Source: Streptomyces pyxinicus
GTDB taxonomy: Bacteria; Actinomycetota; Actinomycetes; Streptomycetales; Streptomycetaceae
NCBI RefSeq assembly: GCF_024753135.1
Contig: NZ_JANUGP010000004.1
Span: 248,001-312,000 of the forward strand
Length of the DNA stretch: 64,000 nucleotides
Reading direction: 5' to 3'
The notes under the pieces are model-generated. The model had not been told where the DNA came from, made no database searches, and saw only the letters and a program-made list of their open reading frames with translations. Position 1 is the first letter of the stretch; each line of letters begins with the position of its first letter. Below, piece by piece: positions 43,496-52,379 of this stretch. Made by a program: the position numbers and the translations under genes.

Positions 43496-44716
43496 TCACC
43501 CCACCGTCACGCTCAGCTCCTCCAGGCCCCGGATCACGAAGTTCGGCTTGCGCTCCGGCCGCGCCGCCAGGGTCAGCGTGGGGGCCTGCACCAGCAGGGC
43601 CCGCATCGAGGCCGCCAGCTCGATGCGGGCCAGCGGGGCGCCGATGCAGTAGTGGATGCCCGCGCTGAAGGAGATGTGCGGGTTGTCGGCGCGGGCCAGG
43701 TCCAGGCGGCCCGGGTCGGCGAAGACCTCCGGGTCGTGGTTGGCCGCGCCGAAGAGCAGGGCGATCTCCGCGCCCCGGGGGATCGTCGTCCCGTCGATCT
43801 CGATGTCCTCCAGCACCCAGCGCTCGAAGAGCTGGAGCGGGGTGTCGTAGCGCATCAGCTCCTCGATCGCGGACGGGATCAGCGCGTGGTCGGCGCGCAG
43901 GGCCGCGAGCTGTCCGGGGTCGCGGAACAGCGCGTACCAGCCGTTCACCGTGGCGTTGACCGTCGCCTCGTGACCGGCGTTGAGCAGCAGGACGGCTGTG
44001 GAGATCATCTCCTGCTCGGTGAGCCGCTCCCCCTCGTCGTGCGCCGCGATGAGCCCGGAGATCAGGTCCTCACCCGGCTTCTCGCGGCGCTCGGCGATCA
44101 GCTCCCGCAGATACTCCGAGAACTCCACCGAAGCCCGCACCGCCCGCGCCGCCGTCTCCTCGGACGGGTTCAGCTCGTACATCCCGCAGATATCCGCCGA
44201 CCAGGGCCGCAACGGCCCCCGGTCCGCCTCGGGAATCCCCAGCATCTCGGCGATCACCGCCACGGGCAGCGGCTCGGCCACCTCCCGCAGCAGATCCCCG
44301 CCGCCCCGCCTCACGAGTCCGGCGACCAGTTCGCTCGCCAGCTCCCGCACATACGGCTTCAGCCGCTCCACCGTGCGCGGCGTGAACGCCTTCGACACCA
44401 GCCGCCGGATCCGCGTGTGGTCCGGCGGCTCCAGGTCGAGCATCCCGTGGTCGTTGAGCGTGTGGAACGGCTCGTGCTCGGCCGGTGGCGCGCTCCGCCC
44501 GAACTCCTCGTGCGAGAACCGGTGCTGGTACGACCGCCCGAGCCGCCGGTCCCTGAGCAGCGCCGACACGTCCGCGTGCCGCGGCACCAGCCACTGGTCG
44601 GTCGCCTCGTACCGGATCACCCGCCCCCGCGCCCGCAACTCGGCGTAGGCGGGGTAGGGGTCCGCGAGGAACGCGGGGTCCCAGGGGTCGAAAGCGAGGT
44701 CACCAGCGTCTGCCAT
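43496..44716 (-). CDS. Cytochrome P450
   Basis: 406 residues. The I-helix LNAGHEATVNA, ExxR in ELMRYDTPLQ (Glu...Arg) and the haem-binding FSAGIHYCIGAPLAR with the axial Cys are all present. Class I bacterial P450 of soluble type, needing ferredoxin. No ferredoxin or partner biosynthetic genes are adjacent, so it may act in general metabolism or detoxification. Convergent with the permease. Confidence 0.95.
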   Translation of the reverse strand: MADAGDLAFDPWDPAFLADPYPAYAELRARGRVIRYEATDQWLVPRHADVSALLRDRRLGRSYQHRFSHEEFGRSAPPAEHEPFHTLNDHGMLDLEPPDHTRIRRLVSKAFTPRTVERLKPYVRELASELVAGLVRRGGGDLLREVAEPLPVAVIAEMLGIPEADRGPLRPWSADICGMYELNPSEETAARAVRASVEFSEYLRELIAERREKPGEDLISGLIAAHDEGERLTEQEMISTAVLLLNAGHEATVNATVNGWYALFRDPGQLAALRADHALIPSAIEELMRYDTPLQLFERWVLEDIEIDGTTIPRGAEIALLFGAANHDPEVFADPGRLDLARADNPHISFSAGIHYCIGAPLARIELAASMRALLVQAPTLTLAARPERKPNFVIRGLEELSVTVG

Positions 44717-44770
44717 GGACGGACCGTAGCCCCGGGCACCCCACCACGGCCAGGGTGGGGGAACGGCGGC

Positions 44771-45436
44771 TCAGCCCGGTGTCACCAAGCGGGCCTCGTA
44801 GGCGAAGACCGCCGCCTGGGTGCGGTCGCGCAGGCCGAGCTTCACCAGGACCCGGCTCACGTGGGTCTTGATCGTCGACTCCGCCACCACCAGGCGGCCG
44901 GCTATCTCCGCGTTCGACAGGCCCTGGGCGATGAGGATCAGGACCTCCGTCTCGCGTTCCGTCAGCTCCCCGTAGGCCGCCTGCGCCGCCTGCAGGGCGC
45001 GCGGAGGGCCCGCCAGCCGGGAGAACTCCGTGATCAGGCGCCGGGTGACCGAGGGGGCCAGCAGTGCCTCGCCGGAGGCCACCACCCGGACGCCGTCGGC
45101 CAGTTGGCGCGCCGAGGCGTCCTTCAGCAGGAAGCCGGAGGCGCCGGCACGCAGGGCCTGGTACACGTACTCGTCCAGGTCGAACGTGGTCAGCACCAGG
45201 ACCTTCGCCGCCTCGTCCGCGGCCACGATCTCCCGGGTCGCCTCGATGCCGTTCATCTCCGGCATCCGGATGTCCATCAGCACCACGTCCGGCGCCAGCT
45301 CCCGCACCCGGTCCACCGCCTGCCGGCCGTTGACGGCCTCGCCGACGACCTCGATGTCCGGCATCGCGTTCAGCAGGACCGAGAAGCCCTCGCGCACCAT
45401 CATCTGGTCGTCGGCGACCAGTACGCGGATCGTCAT
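44771..45436 (-). CDS. NarL/LuxR-family response regulator
   Basis: 221 residues. Receiver with D8-D9 (VLVADDQ), phospho-Asp near 53 (VVLMDIRMPEMNG) and Lys in the last strand region. C-terminal LuxR helix-turn-helix (LTERETEVLILIAQGLSNAEIA, then VKTHVSRVLVKLG). Its ATG overlaps the kinase stop by four bases. Classic NarL-type two-component output protein. Confidence 0.95.
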   Translation of the reverse strand: MTIRVLVADDQMMVREGFSVLLNAMPDIEVVGEAVNGRQAVDRVRELAPDVVLMDIRMPEMNGIEATREIVAADEAAKVLVLTTFDLDEYVYQALRAGASGFLLKDASARQLADGVRVVASGEALLAPSVTRRLITEFSRLAGPPRALQAAQAAYGELTERETEVLILIAQGLSNAEIAGRLVVAESTIKTHVSRVLVKLGLRDRTQAAVFAYEARLVTPG

Positions 45437-46791
45437 GCCGCGTCCTCGTCCGCCGGGGCGGCCGGCACCGGCAGGAACACCGACACCTCGTACCCGCCGT
45501 CGTCCGTCCGGCCCGCCGTCATCTCGCCGTTCAGCATCGAGACCCGCTCCCGCATCCCGGTGATGCCGTGCCCGGCGCCGGGCGACGGCTTGACCAGGTT
45601 CGGGGCCGGCGGCGGGCCGTTGACCACGCGCAGGCCGAGACCGCCGAGGACGTAGCCGATCTCCACCCGGGCGCTCGCCCCCGACGCGTGCCGCAGCGCG
45701 TTGCTCAGCGCCTCCTGCACGATCCGGTACGCCGACAGCTCCACACCCTGCGGCAGTTCCCGCACCGCGCCGGTCACCGTCTTCTCCACCTCAAGGCCGG
45801 CCTCCCGCACATTGGCGAGCAGTCCGTCCAGATCGGCGAGGGTGGGCTGCGGGGCGTCCGGCGCCGCGTAGTCCTCCGCGCGGACCACGCCCAGCACCCG
45901 GCGCAGCTCGGTCAGGGCCGCCACCGCGTTCTCCCGGATGGTGGCGAACGCCTTCTCCAGCTCCGGCGGCGGGTTCTCCACCCGGTAGGGCGCGGCCTCC
46001 GCCTGGATGGCGACCACCGACATGTGGTGGGCGACCACGTCGTGCAGCTCTCTGGCGATGGTCGTGCGCTCCTCCAGCAGGGTGCGCCGGGAACGCTCCA
46101 CCGCGGTCACCGTCTGCTGGGCGGTCACCTCCTGCTGCGCCTCCCGGCGGATGTGCCGGACGGTGACGACGAGCAGGATCAGCGCCGAGAAGAGGACCAT
46201 CGGGCTCGCGTCGATGTCGTCGTGCCCGGCGCCGAGGACGGCCACGATCCAGGAGCCGTACAGCACGGTCAGCAGCCACATCCAGGCCGCGGTGCGCGGC
46301 CGGGTGCGTATCGCCACGACCGTGAGCACCGCCAGGTGGGAGAGGAAGCTGCCCTCCGCCCACGGCCACGACTGCCAGTCGTCACCGACCAGTCCGACGA
46401 CGGTGGTCGCGGCGAGCGAGAGCCAGAACGCGCCGGCCGGGCGCACCAGCGTCAGCAGCACCGGCCCCAGCGCGAGGAACCCGCACAGCAGCCCGGCCAC
46501 CCCGTCGGTCCCGTTGCTCGCCAGGTTGAGGAGCATCGCCACCACACCGACGGCCGCCACCACCGTATGCGGGGTCCAGAGCGCGTATGCACGCGGGCGG
46601 CCGGAGAAGCGGCGGGTGAAGTCGCTGTCGACGCGCAGGGGCGGCAGCGGGCGGTAGGCGAAGGCACCCGTCAAGAGGTCTTGGCGCAGCCCGCCCAGCA
46701 GTCCCGCGGCCAGCCGGAACTCCGGACTGCGGCGCCTGTCGGCCGCGCCCGGCCGTGTCGTCTGCTTGTGCGTCGTCTCGGTCACAGGCAA
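45433..46791 (-). CDS. NarL-type sensor histidine kinase (HisKA_3)
   Basis: 452 residues. The N-terminal half has about five membrane helices (residues 70-200) with short loops, so it senses within the membrane. The HisKA_3 dimerisation helix has TIARELHDVVAHHMSVV with the phospho-His. HATPase has VQEALSNALRHA and GHGITGMRERV. Partner of the following regulator. A small-molecule or envelope signal is likely but unknown. Confidence 0.94.
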   Translation of the reverse strand: MPVTETTHKQTTRPGAADRRRSPEFRLAAGLLGGLRQDLLTGAFAYRPLPPLRVDSDFTRRFSGRPRAYALWTPHTVVAAVGVVAMLLNLASNGTDGVAGLLCGFLALGPVLLTLVRPAGAFWLSLAATTVVGLVGDDWQSWPWAEGSFLSHLAVLTVVAIRTRPRTAAWMWLLTVLYGSWIVAVLGAGHDDIDASPMVLFSALILLVVTVRHIRREAQQEVTAQQTVTAVERSRRTLLEERTTIARELHDVVAHHMSVVAIQAEAAPYRVENPPPELEKAFATIRENAVAALTELRRVLGVVRAEDYAAPDAPQPTLADLDGLLANVREAGLEVEKTVTGAVRELPQGVELSAYRIVQEALSNALRHASGASARVEIGYVLGGLGLRVVNGPPPAPNLVKPSPGAGHGITGMRERVSMLNGEMTAGRTDDGGYEVSVFLPVPAAPADEDAA

Positions 46792-46878
46792 AACGGTAGG
46801 CGCTGGGCCGGGGCGCGGTCGTCACCAGTGAGAGGGGTCCCTCGGCATCCCTCTCAAGTACTACGCACGGTGGTTGGA

Positions 46879-47772
46879 TCACCACGCCAGTTGGGCGATC
46901 TCCTCCGTCACCACCGCGCAGGCGTTCGCCGCCGGGTCGATCAGGGGGAAGTGGCCCACGTCCGCCAGCAGGGTCAGGCCCACCGTCTCGCCCGCCTTCG
47001 CCGCGGCTTCCACGTACGCCTCGGCCACCGCCTGGGGGACGACCGTGTCGGCGCTGCCCTGGACGAGGGTGGTCGCGATGCCGGTCGGCAGGAGGAGGGC
47101 GGGGTCGGCGTAGGGGCGGCGGTCGGTGACGGTGTCCTCTTCCGCCCCCGCCCGGCTGCCGAGGAGTTGGGCGGCCGCGTCGCCGCAGACGTCCAGTTTC
47201 CCGGCGAGTGCGAAGTCCGCGATGGGGGCCAGGGCGACGACTCCGCGCAGGGGGGCCGGGCCGGCGGTGCGCCAAGGAGCGTCGGCGGGGAGGACGTGGC
47301 GGGCCGCAGCCCACAGGGCGAGGTGGCCGCCGGCGGAGTGGCCGGTGAGGACCGTGCGGCGGAGGTCGGCCGTGGGGAGGGCCGCTCTCGCGAGGTCCGG
47401 GAGGGCGTCCAGGGCTGCGGCGACGTCGTCGAAGGTGTCGGGCCAGCGGCCGGCGGTCTCGGTCGCGTTCGGGGTTTTCTCGGGGGCGCCTCGTCTGTAC
47501 TCGATGTTCGCCACGGCGTAGCCGCTGTGGGCCAGGTGGGCGGTGAAGGGGGTGATGTGGTGGCGGTCGTAGGGGGAGCGCCAGGCTCCGCCGTGCAGGA
47601 CCACGACGAGGGGGGCGGTCTGGGGGGTGCCGGTGGTGTGGGGGGCGTAGAAGTCGATCACCTGGTCGGGGTGGTTCCCGTAGGGGGCGGTGGTGTCGGG
47701 GGCGACCGGGGGGTGCGAGAAGGCCGACTTCTCTTCGGCGGCGGCGCGGTGTGCGGCGGCGTCGGCTGGCAT
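46879..47772 (-). CDS. Alpha/beta hydrolase, probable kynurenine formamidase
   Basis: 297 residues from an ATG at 47772. The oxyanion motif HGGAW (60-64) is the HGGxW box of eukaryotic-type kynurenine formamidases. The nucleophile is in GHSAGGH, the Asp in GSADTVVP and the His in VGHFPLID. It lies downstream of kynureninase and tryptophan dioxygenase on the same strand. From memory, the S. coelicolor homologues of this trio have been shown to make anthranilate from tryptophan, with this enzyme hydrolysing N-formylkynurenine. A 357-bp gap with hairpins separates it from kynU, so it may have its own promoter. Confidence 0.85.
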   Translation of the reverse strand: MPADAAAHRAAAEEKSAFSHPPVAPDTTAPYGNHPDQVIDFYAPHTTGTPQTAPLVVVLHGGAWRSPYDRHHITPFTAHLAHSGYAVANIEYRRGAPEKTPNATETAGRWPDTFDDVAAALDALPDLARAALPTADLRRTVLTGHSAGGHLALWAAARHVLPADAPWRTAGPAPLRGVVALAPIADFALAGKLDVCGDAAAQLLGSRAGAEEDTVTDRRPYADPALLLPTGIATTLVQGSADTVVPQAVAEAYVEAAAKAGETVGLTLLADVGHFPLIDPAANACAVVTEEIAQLAW

Positions 47773-48129
47773 GGGTCGGCCTCTCGTGCGGAGCGGGTGG
47801 TGCGGACGGGGGCGGGGCTTCGTCCGGTGCGGGTTGGCGGGGACGGTATCAGGGGGGCGGGACCGGGCGGGGGTGGGGTGCTCGTAGGGGTGCCCTGCGC
47901 TGCTGCGGGGCGTTCGCGGGGGCACCCTGTGCTGCACCCGGGCGGGGGTCGGGGCTCTTGCCCGCGCTTGCGGGGTGCCGCCTGCGCCCACCCGTGCCGC
48001 CCCTTGCGGCACGCCTGCCCGCAGGTCAGCGGGGCCGCCGTAACGCCGACCGGTACCGCCGCGCGCGGCACGCCTGACCGCAGGCCAGCAGGGGCGCGGG
48101 CAGGCGGGCCGCGAGTGGCTCCGTCTGCT
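47773..48129. repeat. 357-bp spacer with two REP-like hairpin units
   Basis: No gene seen. Two related units lie at about 47994-48028 and 48056-48091, each with the block GCGGCACGCCTG(C/A)CCGCAGG. The first forms the hairpin GTGCCGC-CCCTT-GCGGCAC (47994-48012) and a second small one, CCTGCCCGCAGG. Because kynU ends at 48130, they lie in its 3' flank and may weaken read-through to the formamidase gene or stabilise the transcript. Confidence 0.6.
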
Positions 48130-49323
48130 CTAGTTCAGCACCTCCCCCAGGACCCGGGCCGCTCGTTCCACGTCCGTGAAGCTGACGTAGAGCGGGGTGA
48201 AGCCGAAGCGGAGGATGTCGGGGTGGCGGAAGTCGCCCACCACGCCTCGGGCGATGAGGGCGGGCATGACCTCGGCCGCGTCGGGGCAGCGCAGGGCGAT
48301 CTGGCTGCCCCGGTGGGCGTGCGCGGCCGGGGTCACCGGTTCGACCCGGCCCGGTTCCGTGCGGGCGCCGACGCACTCCAGGAAGAAGTCCGTCAGGGCC
48401 AGGGACTTCGCGCGGACCGCCTCGACCCGGACGCCGTCCCAGACGTCCAGGGCCGCCTCAAGGGCCAGCATGGAGAGGATGTCCGGCGTGCCCACGCGCC
48501 CGCGCTGCGCGCCCGGGGCCGGGGCGTAGGACGGGCTCATGCCGAAGGGCTCCGCGTGGGAGTTCCAGCCGGGCAGCGGGGAGTCGAAGTCACCTTGCAG
48601 CGAGCGGCGGACGTAGAGGTACGCCGGGGAACCCGGGCCGCCGTTCAGGTACTTGTAGGTGCAGCCCACCGCCAGGTCGACCCCGTGCTCGTCCAGCCCG
48701 ACCGGCAGCGCGCCCGCGCTGTGGCACAGGTCCCACACTGCGAGGGCGCCTGCGGAGTGGACCGCGGCCGTCAGCGCCGGCAGGTCGTGCAGCCGGCCGG
48801 TGCGGTAGTCGACGTGGTTGAGCAGGACCGCGGCCGTGCGGTCGGACAGGGCCGACGGCACCTCGTCCGGCGTCACCGGGCGCAGCGTCCGGCCGGTCAG
48901 CCGGGCGGCGGACTCGGCGATGTAGCCGTCCGTCGGGAAGGTGGTGGCGTCCACCAGCAGCTCGTCCCGCCCCGGACCGCGCAGGTCGGCCATGCGAACC
49001 GCCGCGACCAGGGCCTTGAAGACGTTCACGCTGGTGGAGTCGCCCACCACGATCTGGCCCGGCGCCGCCCCGACCAGCGGCGCGATCCGGTCCCCGATCC
49101 GCTCGGGCGCGGTCCACCAGCCGCTCTCCTCCCACGAGCGGATGCGCAGTTCGCCCCACTGGCGGCGCACCACGTCCGCGATCCGGTCGGGGACGCCGGC
49201 CGGCAGCGCGCCGAGCGAGTTGCCGTCCAGGTAGACGACGTCGTCCAGGACGAAGCGGGAGCGCAGCGGGGCGAGCGCGTCCTCGGCGTCCAGTTTCTCC
49301 GCCCGCCGGGCCAGTTCAGACAT
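48130..49323 (-). CDS. kynU: Kynureninase
   Basis: 397 residues from an ATG at 49323, overlapping the dioxygenase stop by eight bases. Fold-type I PLP enzyme: YLDGNSLG near the start, DLCHSAGALPV with the conserved Asp, and CTYKYLNGGPG containing the PLP lysine. It cleaves kynurenine to anthranilate and alanine. Usual length. Translationally coupled to tryptophan dioxygenase. Confidence 0.96.
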   Translation of the reverse strand: MSELARRAEKLDAEDALAPLRSRFVLDDVVYLDGNSLGALPAGVPDRIADVVRRQWGELRIRSWEESGWWTAPERIGDRIAPLVGAAPGQIVVGDSTSVNVFKALVAAVRMADLRGPGRDELLVDATTFPTDGYIAESAARLTGRTLRPVTPDEVPSALSDRTAAVLLNHVDYRTGRLHDLPALTAAVHSAGALAVWDLCHSAGALPVGLDEHGVDLAVGCTYKYLNGGPGSPAYLYVRRSLQGDFDSPLPGWNSHAEPFGMSPSYAPAPGAQRGRVGTPDILSMLALEAALDVWDGVRVEAVRAKSLALTDFFLECVGARTEPGRVEPVTPAAHAHRGSQIALRCPDAAEVMPALIARGVVGDFRHPDILRFGFTPLYVSFTDVERAARVLGEVLN

Positions 49324-50164
49324 GGGACCTCGCCGTCCACAGCTCGGGGAACACGTTGTTGCGGGCGCGCTTCTCCAGCCAGGCCACGCCGGCCGAGCCG
49401 CCGGTGCCGGTCTTCGCGCCCATCGCGCGGCGGGTGGCGACCAGGTGGTCGTTGCGCCAGCGCCACACCAGCTCGGCGACATCGCTCAACGCCTCGCCGA
49501 GGCGGGCGAGTTCGGCGCTCTCGTCGCCCGCGTAGATCTCCGCCCAGACCGCCTCGACGGCGCCGGAGGGCTCGTGGCGCCGGGCCACGTCGCGGTCGAG
49601 CACGGAGTCGGGGACGGCGTGGCCGCGGCGGGCCAGCAGCCGCAGCACCTCGTCGTACAGGCTCGGCTCGTGCAGCGCCTTCTCCAGCTCGGCGTGGGCG
49701 CGCGGGGCGCCGCGGTGCGGGACGAGCATGGACGCGGACTTCTCGCCGAGCAGGAACTCCAGGCGCCGGTACATCGCCGACTGGAAGCCGGACCCCTCGC
49801 CGAGGGCGCCGCGGTAGGAGTTGAACTGGGCGGGGGTGAGCTGGCCGAGCGGCCGCCAGGAGGCGTTCAGCGCCTCCAGCTCCCGTACCGAGCGCTTCAG
49901 CGCGGCGATCGCGGTCGGCACGTCGTCCGAGCGCAGCGCCCGCGCGGCCGTCTCCCACTCGTGCACGATCACCGTGAACCACAGCTCCATGACCTGGGTG
50001 GTGACCAGGAAGACCATCTCGCCGGGATCGTCGGAGAGGGTGTGCTGGAGGTGGGTGAGGACGTCCGCCTTGACGTAGTCCTCGTACGGCGTGGTACCGG
50101 CGAAGTCGAGATGCGGGGTCTCGGGCTCAGCGGCCTCGGAAGGGGGGTGAGCCTGGTGGGACAT
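49316..50164 (-). CDS. Tryptophan 2,3-dioxygenase
   Basis: 282 residues from an ATG at 50164. The family signatures FLVTTQVMELWF, NSYRGALGEGSGFQS and WRWRNDHLVATRRAMGAKTG are present; the His in NDHLVATRR is the haem ligand, and TGTGGSAG contacts the substrate. It oxidises tryptophan to N-formylkynurenine, first step of the kynurenine route. First gene of the operon. Confidence 0.97.
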   Translation of the reverse strand: MSHQAHPPSEAAEPETPHLDFAGTTPYEDYVKADVLTHLQHTLSDDPGEMVFLVTTQVMELWFTVIVHEWETAARALRSDDVPTAIAALKRSVRELEALNASWRPLGQLTPAQFNSYRGALGEGSGFQSAMYRRLEFLLGEKSASMLVPHRGAPRAHAELEKALHEPSLYDEVLRLLARRGHAVPDSVLDRDVARRHEPSGAVEAVWAEIYAGDESAELARLGEALSDVAELVWRWRNDHLVATRRAMGAKTGTGGSAGVAWLEKRARNNVFPELWTARSHV

Positions 50165-50269
50165 CGCTGTCTCCTGTAGTACTCCGGGTAGCGGTCCGCC
50201 CCTGCCGATGCCGGCACGGGGGCCCCGGTCCCCAAGCGGAATCCTCTGCAATCCCCCCGGATACGGCAA

Positions 50270-50293
50270 GGCCCGTCCGCCGTCGGACGGGCC
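50270..50293 (-). terminator. Terminator between DUF3151 and tryptophan dioxygenase genes
   Basis: GGCCCGTCCG and CGGACGGGCC form a perfect 10-bp stem with a 4-base loop. It lies downstream of the DUF3151 stop in the minus direction. Confidence 0.85.
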
Positions 50294-50329
50294 ACACCGG
50301 GTACGGCCACCGGGTACGGCCCTGACGAG

Positions 50330-50362
50330 ACCCCCACGGGACCCCCACGGGACCCCTACGGG
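50330..50362. repeat. Three tandem 11-bp repeats
   Basis: ACCCCCACGGG at 50330, 50341 and (with one change) 50352. The block touches the stop codon of the DUF3151 gene and precedes the terminator. Confidence 0.85.
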
Positions 50363-50776
50363 TCAGCCCAGGGTCTGGGCCGCCGTCGCGGAGGAGTCCT
50401 TCAGGAACTGGGAGCAGCGCTCGTACTCCTCCTGCTCGCCGATGGCGCCGGCGGCGCGGGCGAGGGCGTGCAGGGCGCGCAGGAAGCCGCGGTTCGGCTC
50501 GTGCTCCCACGGCACCGGGCCGTGGCCCTTCCAGCCGCTGCGGCGCAGGGAGTCCAGGCCGCGGTGGTAGCCCGTACGGGCGTAGGCGTACGACTCCACG
50601 ACCGCGCCGCGCTCGAACGCCTCGTCGGCCAGCTGGGCCCAGGCGAGCGAGGAGGTGGGGTACTTGGCGGCGACGTCCGCGGGCGCGGTGCCCTGGGCGA
50701 GCAACTCGCGCGGCTCCGGGTCGTCGGGGAGGTGGGTCGGGGGCGGGCCGCCGAGGAGGTTCTCGTGCATCGTCAT
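50363..50776 (-). CDS. DUF3151 family protein
   Basis: 137 residues. ENLLGGPPPTHLPDDPE and the helical SLAWAQLADEAFERGAVVESYAYARTGYHRGLD region with GHGPVPWEHEPNRGFLRALH mark DUF3151, a helical, TPR-like actinobacterial family. Function unknown. Followed by 11-bp repeats and a terminator; the MFS gene begins about five bases away on the same strand. Confidence 0.92.
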   Translation of the reverse strand: MTMHENLLGGPPPTHLPDDPEPRELLAQGTAPADVAAKYPTSSLAWAQLADEAFERGAVVESYAYARTGYHRGLDSLRRSGWKGHGPVPWEHEPNRGFLRALHALARAAGAIGEQEEYERCSQFLKDSSATAAQTLG

Positions 50777-50780
50777 GGGT

Positions 50781-52283
50781 TCAGTCTGTCACCGGACGGT
50801 GCGAGCGGCCCCCGCCCGCCCTCGGCGCGGAGCCGGACTCCCCGGTCTCCAGCGGCGGGCACGTCACCGAGCCGTGGATGTGGCACTCGGGGCGGCGGCA
50901 GCCGGGGCCCGGCCGGCGTACCAGGGTGAAGGCCAGGGCCGCGCCCAGCACCAGGACGCCCGCGCAGACCGGCATCGCCCGGTCGAAGGAGCGGTCGAAG
51001 GCGGCCGGGTCGCGGTAGGCGTCCGGGCCCATCCCGGTGAGCAGCGGCAGCGCGGCCACCGCGACCAGGCTCGCCGCCCGGGCCGCCGCGTTGTTGATGC
51101 CGCTGGCCAGCCCGGCGCGGGAGGCGTCGACGGAGGCGAGGACGGTGGCGGTGAGCGGCGCGACCAGGGTGACCATGCCGGCGCCCATCACCAGCAGCGC
51201 GGGCAGCACGTCCAGCGGGTAGGAGGCGCCCGGGCCGACCCGGAGCGTCAGCAGCATCGCCGCCGCGCACAGCAGCGGGCCGACGGTGAGCGGCAGCCGG
51301 GGCCCGGTGCGGTCGGCGAGGGCGCCTGAGCGGGCGGAGAACAGCAGCATCAGGACGGTGGTCGGCAGCAGGGCCGTACCGGCGCCCAGCGGCGAGTAGC
51401 CGGCCACCACCTGGAGCTGGAGGGCGGTGAGGAAGAAGAAGCCGCCGAAGGCCGCGTACACGCACAGTGTGACCAGGTTGACGGCCGTGAACCGGCGCGA
51501 GGCGAAGATGCCGGGCGGCAGCATCGGGTCGGCGCGGCGCCGCTCGGTGTACACGAAGGCGACCGCGACGGCCACGCCCGCGGCACCGGTCAGGGCGACG
51601 GCGAGCGAGCCGGTGTTCGCCTCGGTCAGCGCGTACGTCAGCAGGGCGAGGGCCAGGGCGCCGAGGGCCGCGCCGAGGACGTCGAAACGGCCGTGCGAGC
51701 GGGCGTCCGACGACTCCGGTACGTGCCGCAGGGCGACCGGGACGCACAGCAGGGCCAGCGGGATGTTCAGCAGGAACACCCAGCGCCAGCCGGGCCCGGC
51801 GACCAGCCAGCCGCCCAGGAAGGGGCCGACCGCCGCGCCGACGCCGCCGAACCCGGACCACAGGCCGACGGCCCGGCTGCGGTCGTCGGGGTGGAAGGAG
51901 GCCTGGATGAGGGCGAGGGAGCCGGGGGTCAGCAGCGCTCCGCCGACGCCCTGGAGGGCGCGGGCGGCGACGAGCACCCCGGAGGTGGGGGCGAGTCCGC
52001 AGGCCAGGGAGGCGGCGGCGAACCACACCACGCCGAGCACGAAGACCTTGCGGCGCCCGTAGTGGTCGCCGAGGGAGCCGCCCAGCAGGATCAGCCCGGC
52101 CAGCGTGACCATGTACGCGTTGACCGTCCACTGGAGCGCGGCCAGGCTCGCGTCCAGGTCGCGGCCGATGGCGGGGAGCGCCACGTTGACGACAGTCGAG
52201 TCCAGCAGGGCCATGCTGGAGCCGAGGACCGTGGTCAGCAGGATCCACGTGCCCTGCGGGGAGGCCAGCCGGACGTCGGGCAT
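50781..52283 (-). CDS. MFS exporter, DHA2 (EmrB/QacA-type, 14 TM)
   Basis: 500 residues. About 14 membrane helices. Motif A-like GGSLGDHYGRRKVFVLG follows helix 2 and motif C-like GxxxGPxxGG (GGVGAAVGPFLGG) lies in helix 5, both antiporter marks. N-terminal DSTVVNVALPAIG is typical of DHA2. Drug/proton antiport is the family role. The C-terminus ends with a Cys/His/Pro-rich hydrophilic tail of about 45 residues (CRRPECHIHGSVTCPP) that ordinary members lack. Confidence 0.92.
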   Translation of the reverse strand: MPDVRLASPQGTWILLTTVLGSSMALLDSTVVNVALPAIGRDLDASLAALQWTVNAYMVTLAGLILLGGSLGDHYGRRKVFVLGVVWFAAASLACGLAPTSGVLVAARALQGVGGALLTPGSLALIQASFHPDDRSRAVGLWSGFGGVGAAVGPFLGGWLVAGPGWRWVFLLNIPLALLCVPVALRHVPESSDARSHGRFDVLGAALGALALALLTYALTEANTGSLAVALTGAAGVAVAVAFVYTERRRADPMLPPGIFASRRFTAVNLVTLCVYAAFGGFFFLTALQLQVVAGYSPLGAGTALLPTTVLMLLFSARSGALADRTGPRLPLTVGPLLCAAAMLLTLRVGPGASYPLDVLPALLVMGAGMVTLVAPLTATVLASVDASRAGLASGINNAAARAASLVAVAALPLLTGMGPDAYRDPAAFDRSFDRAMPVCAGVLVLGAALAFTLVRRPGPGCRRPECHIHGSVTCPPLETGESGSAPRAGGGRSHRPVTD

Positions 52284-52300
52284 GCTCCCAGGTATACAGC

Positions 52301-52331
52301 GGGCCCGGCGGCACAGACAGCCGCCGGGCCC
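52301..52331 (-). terminator. Terminator after fbaA
   Basis: GGGCCCGGCGGC-ACAGACA-GCCGCCGGGCCC: a perfect 12-bp stem with a 7-base loop between fbaA and the MFS gene. Confidence 0.88.
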
Positions 52332-52379
52332 AACCGGAGGTACCCGTGGGGACGGCCGTGGCGACCGCCCCGGTACGGC

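Noticed and set aside
43496..46791. Biosynthetic cluster around the P450
   Set aside because: No core enzyme, ferredoxin or tailoring partners; the neighbours are a permease and a two-component system.
45568..49824. 1418-codon plus-strand open frame
   Set aside because: Runs antisense through the kinase, hydrolase, kynureninase and dioxygenase genes; a product of high GC, with no domains.
50330..50362. CRISPR-like repeats
   Set aside because: Only three 11-bp units with no spacers; a simple tandem repeat.
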